Source of the DNA: Methylobacterium sp.
Lineage (GTDB): Bacteria > Pseudomonadota > Alphaproteobacteria > Rhizobiales > Beijerinckiaceae
Direction: 5' to 3'
Assembly (NCBI GenBank): GCA_002928875.1
Contig: PERO01000020.1
Coordinates: forward strand, 372,001 to 436,000
DNA length: 64,000 nt
Part shown: positions 23,132-32,925 of the stretch, one piece after another
Layout of the letters: each line of letters opens with the position of its first letter
Numbering within the stretch: the stretch's first letter is position 1
Translations under genes and position numbers: made by a program
Notes under the pieces: model-generated
Told to the model about the DNA's origin: nothing
Seen by the model: the letters and a program-made list of their open reading frames with translations, nothing else
Database searches by the model: none

Positions 23132-23815
23132 TCAGGCGGCCGCGACGAGGCTCTGGAACAGGCCGAGCCCGTCCGTGCCGCCGACGAGGCTTTCGACCAG
23201 GTTCTCCGGGTGCGGCATCATGCCGAGCACGCGGAGATTCTCCGAATAGACCCCGGCGATCGCGTTTCGTGAGCCGTTCGGGTTTCGCTTCGTCACGTCG
23301 CCATCGGCATCGCAATAGCGGAAGGCCACGCGGCCCTCGCCCTCGAGCCGCGCGAGGGTGTCATCATCCGTGACGTAATTGCCCTCGCCATGAGCGATGC
23401 AGACCTCGATCACCTGGCCGGCCTGATAATGGCGGGTGAAATCGGTATCGCCGCGCGTGACCTTCAGATGCTGCATGCGGCAGACGAATTTCAGCCCGGC
23501 ATTGCGCATCAACACGCCGGGCAAGAGGCCCGCCTCGCAGGCGATCTGGAAGCCGTTGCACACCGCGAGCACGTAGCCGCCCTTCGCCGCATGGGCCCGC
23601 ACCGCATCCATGATCGGCGCGCGGGCGGCAATGGCGCCGCAGCGCAGGTAATCGCCGTAGGAGAAGCCGCCCGGCAGCACCACGACATCCGTGCCAGTGG
23701 GCAAGGCCGAATCGGCGTGCCAGGCATGCACCGCCTCGCCGCCCGCGAGCGTGAAGGCGCGGGCGATATCGTCCTGGCGGTTGATTCCGGGGAAGGTGAT
23801 GACAGCGGCGCGCAT
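23132..23815 (-). CDS. purQ: Phosphoribosylformylglycinamidine synthase subunit PurQ
   Basis: VVLPGGFSYGDYLRCGAIAARAPIMDAV...VCNGFQIACEAGLLPGVLMRN, glutaminase motifs. Confidence 0.96.
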   Translation of the reverse strand: MRAAVITFPGINRQDDIARAFTLAGGEAVHAWHADSALPTGTDVVVLPGGFSYGDYLRCGAIAARAPIMDAVRAHAAKGGYVLAVCNGFQIACEAGLLPGVLMRNAGLKFVCRMQHLKVTRGDTDFTRHYQAGQVIEVCIAHGEGNYVTDDDTLARLEGEGRVAFRYCDADGDVTKRNPNGSRNAIAGVYSENLRVLGMMPHPENLVESLVGGTDGLGLFQSLVAAA

Positions 23816-24057
23816 CACCCCACCACCTCGATCCGGTAATTCTCGACCACGGTGTTGGCGAGCAGCTTCTCGCAGGCCTGCTTCAGCAGATCCTCGGCGC
23901 GGGTTTTGTCGGCCGTATCGACCTCGATATCGAAGACCTTGCCCTGCCGCACGGAACCGATGCCGTCGAGGCCGAAGGATTTCAGCGCGCCTTCGATCGC
24001 CTTGCCCTGCGGGTCGAGAACGCCATTCTTGAGGGTGACGGTGACGCGGGCTTTCAT
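23815..24057 (-). CDS. purS: Phosphoribosylformylglycinamidine synthase subunit PurS
   Basis: MKARVTVTLKNGVLDPQGKAIEGALKSFGLDGIGSVRQGKVFDIEVD; ATGA overlap with purQ. Confidence 0.95.
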   Translation of the reverse strand: MKARVTVTLKNGVLDPQGKAIEGALKSFGLDGIGSVRQGKVFDIEVDTADKTRAEDLLKQACEKLLANTVVENYRIEVVG

Positions 24058-24134
24058 GGGATCGGCCTTGGTGCTGAAGGAGAAACGATGCCCGCGGATT
24101 AAGGCTTTTGCCAAATCTGTGCAACCGCTCACAA

Positions 24135-24226
24135 TGTCATTCCCGGCGGCTCGCCGAGCCGGCCGGGAATCGAGTTGAGGGTCCCAAGGATGGATTCCCG
24201 CCCGCCTGCGGCGTCGGGAATGACAC
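24135..24226. repeat. REP/RIME-like intergenic palindromic element between purS and purC
   Basis: Outer TGTCATTCCCG...CGGGAATGACA arms enclosing inner ggccgggaat / ggattcccg inverted repeats. Confidence 0.75.
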
Positions 24227-24232
24227 CAGACC

Positions 24233-25027
24233 TCACTGCACCAGTTTCGGGCCGCCTGCGACGGGATTTTCGCCTTCGGTCAGGATGCCGAGGCGGCGCG
24301 CCACTTCCGAATAGGCCTCGATCAGCCCGCCCATGTCGCGGCGGAAGCGGTCCTTGTCCATCTTGTCGTTCGACTTGATGTCCCAGAGGCGGCACGAATC
24401 CGGGGAGATTTCATCCGCCACCACGATGCGCATCATGTCGCCTTCGTAGAGCCGGCCGCATTCCATCTTGAAATCGACGAGCCGGATGCCGACGCCGAGG
24501 AACAGGCCGGTGAGGAAATCATTGACGCGGATGGCCAGCGCCATGATGTCGTCGATCTCCTGCGGGGTCGCCCAGCCGAAGGCGGTGACATGCTCTTCCG
24601 AGACCATCGGATCGTTGAGCTGGTCGTTCTTGTAGTAGAACTCGATGATCGAGCGCGGCAGCGGCATGCCCTCGTCGAGGCCGAGACGCTGCGCCAGCGA
24701 GCCGGCCGCCACGTTGCGCACCACCACTTCCAGCGGGATGATCTCGACCTCGCGGATCAACTGCTCGCGCATGTTGAGCCGCTTGATGAAATGCGTCGGC
24801 ACGCCGATCGAGTTCAGCTGGTTGAAGATGTATTCGGAGATGCGGTTGTTCAGCACGCCCTTGCCATCGATGATGTCGTGCTTCTTCGCGTTGAACGCGG
24901 TGGCATCATCCTTGAAATGCTGGACGAGTGTTCCGGGTTCGGGGCCCTCGAACAGGACCTTGGCCTTGCCTTCGTAGATGCGGCGGCGACGATTCATCGG
25001 GATGTACCGGGCTTTCAGAAAATCCAT
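24233..25027 (-). CDS. purC: Phosphoribosylaminoimidazolesuccinocarboxamide synthase
   Basis: [33 protein letters not shown]...[15 protein letters not shown]; start at [16 protein letters not shown] or MNRRRR (24997). Confidence 0.95.
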   Translation of the reverse strand: MDFLKARYIPMNRRRRIYEGKAKVLFEGPEPGTLVQHFKDDATAFNAKKHDIIDGKGVLNNRISEYIFNQLNSIGVPTHFIKRLNMREQLIREVEIIPLEVVVRNVAAGSLAQRLGLDEGMPLPRSIIEFYYKNDQLNDPMVSEEHVTAFGWATPQEIDDIMALAIRVNDFLTGLFLGVGIRLVDFKMECGRLYEGDMMRIVVADEISPDSCRLWDIKSNDKMDKDRFRRDMGGLIEAYSEVARRLGILTEGENPVAGGPKLVQ

Positions 25028-25300
25028 GGGTGCCGTGGCTCCTTCATGCGCGAGAAGCGCCGGCATGGGCGGGTCCGGGCCTTGAGCCGGGACCGGCGCG
25101 AAAAAGAATTTCGCGCGGGGCCCGACAGGGCCGTTCCCTGCCTCCCTAGCCTATCCCGCCGCCAGATACAATGTTGCGTTGCCAGATCGCCGGGGACAGG
25201 CCCGCCATGGAGGGCGTGCATCGACCATTGATTTCAGACGGATCGAACCCTATTCCCAACAGGAGACTTCCCGCGACCTTCCCCAGGCAGAGGCCCCACC

Positions 25301-25624
25301 ATGACCACTTTCGACGAACGCAAGGATGCCGCCGAGAAGAGGTTCGCGCATGATGCCGAACTTGAATTCAAGGCCAATGCCCGCCGCAACAAACTGCTCG
25401 GCCTCTGGGTCGCGGAAAAGCTCGGGAAATCGGGCGCCGAGGCGGATGCCTATGCCAAATCGGTCGTGATGGCCGATTTCGAGGAAGCCGGCGACGACGA
25501 TGTCCTGCGCAAGGTCAAGAAGGATCTGGACGCCGGCGGCGTTGCGCTGGATGATGCCACGATCCGCAAGGCGATGGCCGAGCTTCTTTCCCGCGCGATC
25601 GAGGAGATCCGGGCGGGTCGCTGA
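25301..25624 (+). CDS. DUF1476 / ATPase inhibitor zeta-subunit-like protein
   Basis: MTTFDERKDAAEKRFAHDAELEFKANARRNKLLGLWVAEKLG... Confidence 0.93.
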   Translation: MTTFDERKDAAEKRFAHDAELEFKANARRNKLLGLWVAEKLGKSGAEADAYAKSVVMADFEEAGDDDVLRKVKKDLDAGGVALDDATIRKAMAELLSRAIEEIRAGR

Positions 25625-25678
25625 ACGAAGTTCCTCGCCCGGGCCATTCTGAGGCCAAAACGGCCGCGAGGAGAGACG

Positions 25679-26455
25679 ATGAGTGACCACCTGACCGGAT
25701 TCCGGGCACGGCTCGAGGCCGGGCCCACCGTTTTTGCGGCCTGGTGCGGCATGCGGGAACCTGCGGTCCTCGAAACCATCCTGCGCGAGGGGTTCGATTG
25801 CGCGATCCTCGACTGGCAGCACGGCTATCACGACCAGACCTCCATCGAGACCGCGATCCTCACCGCGCAGGCGCAGCGCAAGCCGGCGCTTGTGCGCATC
25901 GGTGTCGGCGACTTTGCCGGCGCGGCGCGCTTCCTCGATTGGGGTGCCATCGGCATCATCGCGCCCATGATCAATTCCGCCGCCGATGCGCGGATGATGG
26001 TGGATTTCCTGAAATATCCACCGCATGGCGGGCGCTCCTGGGGGCCGACCCGCGCGACCGCGATGCTGGGCTTCACCAATCCCGAACAGGTGAAGCGCGG
26101 CAATGATGTCACGCTCGCCATCGCGATGATCGAGACGCGCGCCGCACTGGCTGCGCTGGATGACATTCTCGCAGTGCCGGGGATTGATGGCGTGTTCGTA
26201 GGGCCGGCCGATCTCTCGATCACGCTCACGGGCGGCGCGACCGTCGATCCGCTCCATGCCGAGGTGACGGCTGCGCTGAAGGTCGTGGCGCAGAAGGGCC
26301 GTGCAGCGGGCAAGATCGTCTCCGCCTTCTGCCCGGACGGGGCGCGCGCGAACGAATTGACGACAATGGGCTATCAGCTTCTGTCCGTCGGCACGGACGG
26401 TTTTATGCTGCGTTCGGCCGCGCGCGCGGAACTGGCGAAAGCAAAGAGCGGCTGA
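25679..26455 (+). CDS. HpcH/HpaI aldolase/citrate lyase family protein
   Basis: ILDWQHGYHDQTSIETAI...PHGGRSWGPTRAT...VPGIDGVFVGPADLSITLTG. Confidence 0.9.
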   Translation: MSDHLTGFRARLEAGPTVFAAWCGMREPAVLETILREGFDCAILDWQHGYHDQTSIETAILTAQAQRKPALVRIGVGDFAGAARFLDWGAIGIIAPMINSAADARMMVDFLKYPPHGGRSWGPTRATAMLGFTNPEQVKRGNDVTLAIAMIETRAALAALDDILAVPGIDGVFVGPADLSITLTGGATVDPLHAEVTAALKVVAQKGRAAGKIVSAFCPDGARANELTTMGYQLLSVGTDGFMLRSAARAELAKAKSG

Positions 26456-26458
26456 AGC

Positions 26459-27112
26459 CTATCGCGGCAGGTTCTGCGCGATGAATTCGCCGCCATGGCG
26501 CAGGCCATCGGGATCGATCCCGTGGCCGACCCCGATCGAGAGATGCCACTGGCAGGGGATTTCCGCCTTGCCGAGGCTCGCCATCGCATCGAAGAGCGCA
26601 TCGACTGGGATCACGTTGTCCTGATCGCCGTGCACGAGGAGGATGGGCGGCCGGCCGGTCGCCTGTTCCTTGAGATGCTCACCGCCGACGAGATGGCCGG
26701 AATAGCCGATGATCGCCGCTGGCGGCACGCGCCGGCGCAAGCCGACATGCAAGGCCGTCATCGCGCCCTGGCTGAACCCCACCAGCACCAGCCGGTTCGC
26801 CGGCAGGCCGTGCCGCGCGAGTTCGGCATCGAGGAAGGAATCGACATCCGCCTGCACCTGGTTCACGCCGCGCCAGCGTTCACCGGGGTCGCGAAAGGTC
26901 AGTTCCCACCATTGCCGGCCCGCCGGCGACATGCCGCAGGGTTCGGGCGCATGGGGCGAGATGAAGGCCGCATCGGGCAGGATCTCCTGCCAGTTCTGGC
27001 CGAGGCCGATCAGATCGTTTCCGTCCGCGCCATAGCCATGCATGAAGACCACGAGCGCGCGAGCCTGGCCGGATGCGGGCCTCAGGCGGGGACCATCGAG
27101 CGGACGGGGCAT
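26459..27112 (-). CDS. Alpha/beta hydrolase (phospholipase/carboxylesterase type)
   Basis: LVVFMHGYGADGNDLIGL, LVGFSQGAMTAL, LVHGDQDNVIPV, GHGID catalytic pattern. Confidence 0.92.
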   Translation of the reverse strand: MPRPLDGPRLRPASGQARALVVFMHGYGADGNDLIGLGQNWQEILPDAAFISPHAPEPCGMSPAGRQWWELTFRDPGERWRGVNQVQADVDSFLDAELARHGLPANRLVLVGFSQGAMTALHVGLRRRVPPAAIIGYSGHLVGGEHLKEQATGRPPILLVHGDQDNVIPVDALFDAMASLGKAEIPCQWHLSIGVGHGIDPDGLRHGGEFIAQNLPR

Positions 27113-27183
27113 GGCATTCTCCGGGCTGGTTCAGGCGCAAGCTCTTCACGCGAACCGGAAACCGCCTCGCTTGAGCATGCAGG

Positions 27184-28416
27184 TCAGGCCGCGCGCAAGG
27201 CCTCGACCGGATCGAGCCGCGCCGCCCGGAAAGCGGGATAGAAGCCCGAGACGATCCCGACAAGCCCGGAGAACACGAAAGCCACCACCACCACCCACGG
27301 ATCGATGAGCAGGGGCCAGCCGGCCTTCATCGCCGTGACGATGGCGATGCCGATGCCGATCCCGATGCCGATCATGCCGCCGATCAGCGCGATGGTCGTC
27401 GCCTCGATCAGGAACTGGCCCATCACGTCGAGCGGGCGCGCGCCCACGGCCATCCTGAGGCCGATCTCCTTCGTGCGCTCCGTCACCGAAACCAGCATGA
27501 TGTTCATGATGCCGATGCCGCCGACGACGAGGCTCACCGCCGCCACCGAGAGCAGCAGCATCGCCATGGTGCGGGCGCTCTCCTCGCGCGTCGCCTGGAT
27601 CTCGGCCATGTTCCGAAGCGAGAAATCGTCGTCGCGGCCATCCTGCAGGCGATGGCGCTGGCGCAGCAGGCGCTTCATCTCCTCCTCGGCGGCGGATAGG
27701 TCCTCGCCTTCCCTGATCTTCACCATGATCTGGTTGACCGAGCGGTTCTTGGCGCGGTTCGTGCCCACCACGCGCTGGCGGGCCGTCTGCAGCGGCAGCA
27801 GGATCACGTCATCCTGGTCCTGGCCGAACATGCTCTGCCCTTTCGGGCTCATCACGCCGATCACCTCGAACGGCACGTTGCGCACGCGGATCTGCGCGCC
27901 GACGGGATCATTCCCGCCGAAGAGTTCGCGCAGCACGCTCTGGCCGATCAGCGCGACCTGTCCGCCGCGGCGGGTTTCCTCCTCGGAGAATTCGCGCCCA
28001 CGTTCCACCGCCCAGTCTCGCGCGACGAAGTAATCGAGATCGACGCCGACCGCGCTCGTCGCCCAGTTCTGGCTCCCGTAGACCGCCTGCACGCCGCCGC
28101 GCACCAGCGGGGCCGCGGCCTGCACGGCGGGGATCTCCGCCTTCAGCGCCTGCGCATCGGCATCGGTCAGTGTCGAGGCATTGCCCGTGCCGAGCCGCGC
28201 GCCGCCCTGCGTGATGTTGCCGGGGATAACGATGATGAGATTGGCGCCGAGCGACTGGATCTGCGCGTTCACCCGCTCGCGCGCGCCGTTCCCCACCGCG
28301 ACCATCGCGATCACCGCCGCGACGCCGATCACGATGCCGAGCATCGTCAGCACCGAGCGCAGGGCATGCGCGCGGATGGCCGCAAACGAGGAGAGGATGG
28401 CGTCGAGGAAGCTCAT
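27184..28416 (-). CDS. ABC transporter permease, MacB/FtsX type
   Basis: [31 protein letters not shown]...[30 protein letters not shown]. Confidence 0.93.
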   Translation of the reverse strand: MSFLDAILSSFAAIRAHALRSVLTMLGIVIGVAAVIAMVAVGNGARERVNAQIQSLGANLIIVIPGNITQGGARLGTGNASTLTDADAQALKAEIPAVQAAAPLVRGGVQAVYGSQNWATSAVGVDLDYFVARDWAVERGREFSEEETRRGGQVALIGQSVLRELFGGNDPVGAQIRVRNVPFEVIGVMSPKGQSMFGQDQDDVILLPLQTARQRVVGTNRAKNRSVNQIMVKIREGEDLSAAEEEMKRLLRQRHRLQDGRDDDFSLRNMAEIQATREESARTMAMLLLSVAAVSLVVGGIGIMNIMLVSVTERTKEIGLRMAVGARPLDVMGQFLIEATTIALIGGMIGIGIGIGIAIVTAMKAGWPLLIDPWVVVVAFVFSGLVGIVSGFYPAFRAARLDPVEALRAA

Positions 28417-28426
28417 GGCCGCAAGC

Positions 28427-29170
<744 letters not shown>

Positions 29171-29173
29171 GGC

Positions 29174-30874
29174 TCAGAACCCGAAGCGGAAGCCGGACGA
29201 GGCGCGGGCGCGCGGCGCGCTCACCACGCCATTGATCACGGCGTCACCCGGTTTGATCTCGCCGGAGAGCACTTCGGTCCAGGTGCCGTCCGTCGCGCCG
29301 ATGCGCAGGTTCACGGCTTTCGGGTTTCCTTGCGCATCGAGAACATGCACGCGGCCGGGAATGCCCGCCTCGGCCTGTCGCGCCGGCCCCGCCCCGCCGC
29401 CCCTCGGGCCACGCGCGTCGCGGAAAGCGCGATACTTGTCCTTCTGTTCGGGCGTCAGCACGGCCTCGAAGTCGCGCTGAAAGCGCTGGCGCGCCGTGCG
29501 GGCCGCCTCGCGGCGCTCCTCCGGGCTCGAGGCACCCTGAATGGCCTCGCCCATGGCACGCGCGAGGCGCTGCGCCTCCGCGACCTGCTTCTCGTCAAGC
29601 CCCAGCTCGGCCTTCAGCGTTTCGAGCATGGCCGCGACCTGCCGGCCCGGGCCGCCGCCGCCCGAGGGCGCGGAGAAGGGCCCGGCCGCCTCGCTGCCGC
29701 CGGAGGACGCATTGCCCTCGCCCGGAGACGGCGTCGTCGGTCGCGCCGCACCGGCAGGCTGCCAGCGCAGCGCCCCGTTGGAGACACGCAGCACATCGGC
29801 CTTGCGTTCAGTGAAAATGCGCGCATTGGCCGTCATGCCCGGAAGCAGCGCGAGATCGTCGTTCTGCACCGTGACGATCGTGGTGTAGATCACGACATTC
29901 TGAACGGTCTGTGATCCCAACCGCACGAGCCGCACGGTGCCGGTGAAGGTGCGCGAGGGGTAAGCGTTCACAGTGAATTCCACCGTCTGGCCCGGCTTCA
30001 CGCGGCCGACATCGGTTTCGTCGAGGTTGATATTGACCTCGATGGTCTTGAGGTTCTGCGCGACGAGAAAGAGCGTGGGCGCCTGCAGCGAAGCGGCGAC
30101 CGTCTGCCCCAGTTCGACATTGCGCTGCACCACCACGCCATCCACCGGCGAGCGGATTTCGCTGTTGGCGAGGTCGACCTCGATCTGGCGCACCACGGCC
30201 TCGGCCTTGGCGATCTGCGCATCGGAGGATGCCTTCTGCGCTTCGATCACCTTGAGATCCGCTTCCAGCGCCGCGATCTGCGCGCGGGCGGAGGCCACCT
30301 GCGCCTCGGACGACGCCGCGGTGGATCGCAGGGCATCGCGCTGGGTTGTGGCATTCTGCAGCGTGACCTCGGTCGCGATCCCACGATCCTTCAGGCTCGT
30401 CTGGCGCTCGAAGGTCGTCTCGGCATCGGCCAGCATGGTGCGGGCGCGTTCGGCCTGCGCCTGCATGTCCCGCACCACGGCGTTCTGGCGCTGGATATCG
30501 GCGCGGTTCTTTTCCACCTGCGCATCGTTGAGCTGGCGTGCGGCGCGTGCCTGTTTGAGATCGGCGACGGAGGCATCCCGCCGCGCGAGCAGCGTGTCCC
30601 GATTGAGGCGGGCCAGCACCTGCCCGGCCTTCACTTCGTCGTTGTGATCGACGAGGATTTCCACCACCTGCCCGGACAACTGCGAACCGACGATCACGGT
30701 CGTGGTCGCGAGCACGGTGCCTGTGGCCGAGACGGTGGCGATGATCGGCCCGCGCGAAACGGCATCGGTGCGATAGCGCGCCGCGTCGGCAGCCTCGCCA
30801 CCGTTGCGGGAGGCCAGAGCCCAGGCTCCAAGGCCAACCACCAGAACCAGAAAGATCAGAAACGCCTTGCGCAT
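29174..30874 (-). CDS. MacA-like periplasmic adaptor with internal LTxxQ-type insertion
   Basis: HlyD/MacA pattern (GTVLATTTVIVGSQLSGQVVEILVDHNDEVKAGQVLARL) plus inserted LTPEQKDKYRAFRDAR segment. Confidence 0.9.
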   Translation of the reverse strand: MRKAFLIFLVLVVGLGAWALASRNGGEAADAARYRTDAVSRGPIIATVSATGTVLATTTVIVGSQLSGQVVEILVDHNDEVKAGQVLARLNRDTLLARRDASVADLKQARAARQLNDAQVEKNRADIQRQNAVVRDMQAQAERARTMLADAETTFERQTSLKDRGIATEVTLQNATTQRDALRSTAASSEAQVASARAQIAALEADLKVIEAQKASSDAQIAKAEAVVRQIEVDLANSEIRSPVDGVVVQRNVELGQTVAASLQAPTLFLVAQNLKTIEVNINLDETDVGRVKPGQTVEFTVNAYPSRTFTGTVRLVRLGSQTVQNVVIYTTIVTVQNDDLALLPGMTANARIFTERKADVLRVSNGALRWQPAGAARPTTPSPGEGNASSGGSEAAGPFSAPSGGGGPGRQVAAMLETLKAELGLDEKQVAEAQRLARAMGEAIQGASSPEERREAARTARQRFQRDFEAVLTPEQKDKYRAFRDARGPRGGGAGPARQAEAGIPGRVHVLDAQGNPKAVNLRIGATDGTWTEVLSGEIKPGDAVINGVVSAPRARASSGFRFGF

Positions 30875-30949
30875 GGCTGTTTCATACCACCGGCGGTCAG
30901 CGCCTGTCACATGAAGGCTTTGTCATGTGCGGCGGGGTTCTTCCGCCGA

Positions 30950-31867
30950 TCAGCGATCGCGATCCCGGTTGAAGATCAGGACATCGGCCAGCGGACCGGC
31001 GCGCGAACCGAAGGCCGCCTCGAGCCCGGCAATCGCCTCCCCGGTCACCGAGGCGAGCCGCGCGCGGGCGCCGTCGAGGCCCATCAGGCTCACCAGCGTG
31101 GCCTTGCCGGCCTTCGCATCCTTGGCGACCGCCTTGCCGACCACCGCCGCCTCGCCCTCGATGTCGAGGAGATCGTCGCGGATCTGGAACGCGAAGCCGA
31201 GCGCCTCGCCATAAGCCTTCAGCGCGCGCCGCTCGGGCGTCGGCACGGGAGCGGCGAGCAGCGCGCCGGCTTCCGCCGCGAAGCGGATCAGCGCGCCGGT
31301 CTTCAGCGCCTGCAGGTGGCGGATGGAGGAAAGGCCCTGGCGGGGTGGTTTGCCATTCGTCGCGAAGCGCCCCTCGGCGGCGAGATCGAGCATCTGCCCG
31401 CCGACCATCCCGTCGATGCCGGAGGCCTCGGCCAGAGCCGCCACGATCTTTGCGCGGGTCGATGCCCGTGGCGCGGTGGCGCGGTCGGCCACGATGGCGA
31501 AGGCCATCGTCAGCAGGGCATCGCCCGCGAGGATGGCCGTCGCCTCGTCGAAGGCGATATGGGCCGTGGGCTGGCCCCGACGCAGGTCGTCGTTATCCAT
31601 CGCCGGCAGATCGTCATGCACCAGCGAATAGCAATGCACCGCCTCGAGCGCGGCGGCGACGCGCAACGGCCCCTCGCCTTCGAGGCCGAAGAGCCGCGCG
31701 CTTTCAATCACGAGATAGGGGCGCAGCCGCTTGCCCCCTGCGAAGACCGCATGCCGCATGGCGGCGACGAGCCGTTCCGGCCGCTTCCCCGGCGACAACA
31801 GGCTGGCGAGACAGGTCTCCACCGCCGAGGCATGACGCTCCAGCCGTGCCCGAAATTCCGCTTGCAT
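30950..31867 (-). CDS. Polyprenyl synthetase (farnesyl/geranylgeranyl diphosphate synthase type)
   Basis: GGKRLRPYLV, LVHDDLPAMDNDDLRRG (FARM), GFAFQIRDDLLDIEG (SARM). Confidence 0.94.
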   Translation of the reverse strand: MQAEFRARLERHASAVETCLASLLSPGKRPERLVAAMRHAVFAGGKRLRPYLVIESARLFGLEGEGPLRVAAALEAVHCYSLVHDDLPAMDNDDLRRGQPTAHIAFDEATAILAGDALLTMAFAIVADRATAPRASTRAKIVAALAEASGIDGMVGGQMLDLAAEGRFATNGKPPRQGLSSIRHLQALKTGALIRFAAEAGALLAAPVPTPERRALKAYGEALGFAFQIRDDLLDIEGEAAVVGKAVAKDAKAGKATLVSLMGLDGARARLASVTGEAIAGLEAAFGSRAGPLADVLIFNRDRDR

Positions 31868-32111
31868 AACCTTGAACTCCCCCCACGCGATCTGCCGATG
31901 CCGGTGCGCACAGGAAGCTTCCTCTCGCGGAAAATCAAGCCATGTTCCAGCCTTCTCCAAAACAGCCGCGTTTCGGGCTGGCTTTTGGTGATCGATGCGT
32001 GTATAGCGCCGCATCTTCCGTTCCGGCCGGGATCGCGACGGGCTTCCTTGAGGCTCCGCAAGACCGGCTTTCGCCGCGGGGCCTGGCTTCGCGAATCTCT
32101 GGAGTACCACG

Positions 32112-32297
32112 ATGGCCGTTCCCAAGAAGAAGGTCTCGCGCTCGAAGCAGGGCATGCGCCGTTCGGCCGATGCGCTCTCCGCGCCGACCTATGTCGAAGA
32201 CAAGAACACCGGCGAACTGCGCCGCCCGCACCATGTCGACCTGAAGACCGGCCTCTACAATGGCCGCCAGGTCTTCACGCCGAAGACGGGCGAGTAA
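32112..32297 (+). CDS. rpmF: 50S ribosomal protein L32
   Basis: [55 protein letters not shown]. Confidence 0.97.
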   Translation: MAVPKKKVSRSKQGMRRSADALSAPTYVEDKNTGELRRPHHVDLKTGLYNGRQVFTPKTGE

Positions 32298-32333
32298 CGG
32301 CTTCAGCCGTCCTGCGGCCTGATCAGCCTTGAA

Positions 32334-32367
32334 AAAACCCCGGGCGGTGACCGCCCGGGGTTTTTCG
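32334..32367 (+). terminator. Rho-independent terminator after rpmF
   Basis: AACCCCGGGCGGTGACCGCCCGGGGTTTTT. Confidence 0.85.
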
Positions 32368-32418
32368 TGTTGATCCGGATCACGATCCCGCGAGCGGAAT
32401 GCCTGCCCTTCCGGGCGG

Positions 32419-32724
32419 TTAGGCATCCCGGACGGCGTGGAGGATGTCCGGCGCCAGCCGCGAGGGCTTGTGCGCGGCCGCGAAGGCATAGGCCCTCTCG
32501 CGGGCACTCGCGACATCGCGCCGCCCGAGAACCTTGCGCAGGTCCGGATCGCCGGTGGCGATGACCTGCACGAGGAATTCCGCCGGCCGGGGGGGCTTGC
32601 TGCCGGGCGCGGCCTTCGGCGGGGGAGTCGCGGTCGCCGGCCGGTCATCCCGGGACGGATGCCGCTGGAAACCCGAGGAGAATGTTTCAGTCTGGTACAG
32701 GGCGGGGACGCTGATCTTGCTCAT
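32419..32724 (-). CDS. Hypothetical protein
   Basis: ORF frame with start MSKISVPALYQTETF; Pro-rich N-half, helical C-half; no family recognised. Confidence 0.55.
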   Translation of the reverse strand: MSKISVPALYQTETFSSGFQRHPSRDDRPATATPPPKAAPGSKPPRPAEFLVQVIATGDPDLRKVLGRRDVASARERAYAFAAAHKPSRLAPDILHAVRDA

Positions 32725-32925
32725 GCCTGTCCCGTGGCAAGCCCCGTGCCGAATCCGGGTTAACCATATCGGGTGGCCCCGGGGCCGAAATCGACCGCCT
32801 TTCACCGAGTTCCGGCCCTGTGGCGCTCATCAAGTGTTAACGCCTTGGTCCCACTCTGGCGCCATCAGGCGAGACAGGTCCTGATTCGCCCGCGCAAGGC
32901 CGCATGGGCGAGACCTCGAACCCGA

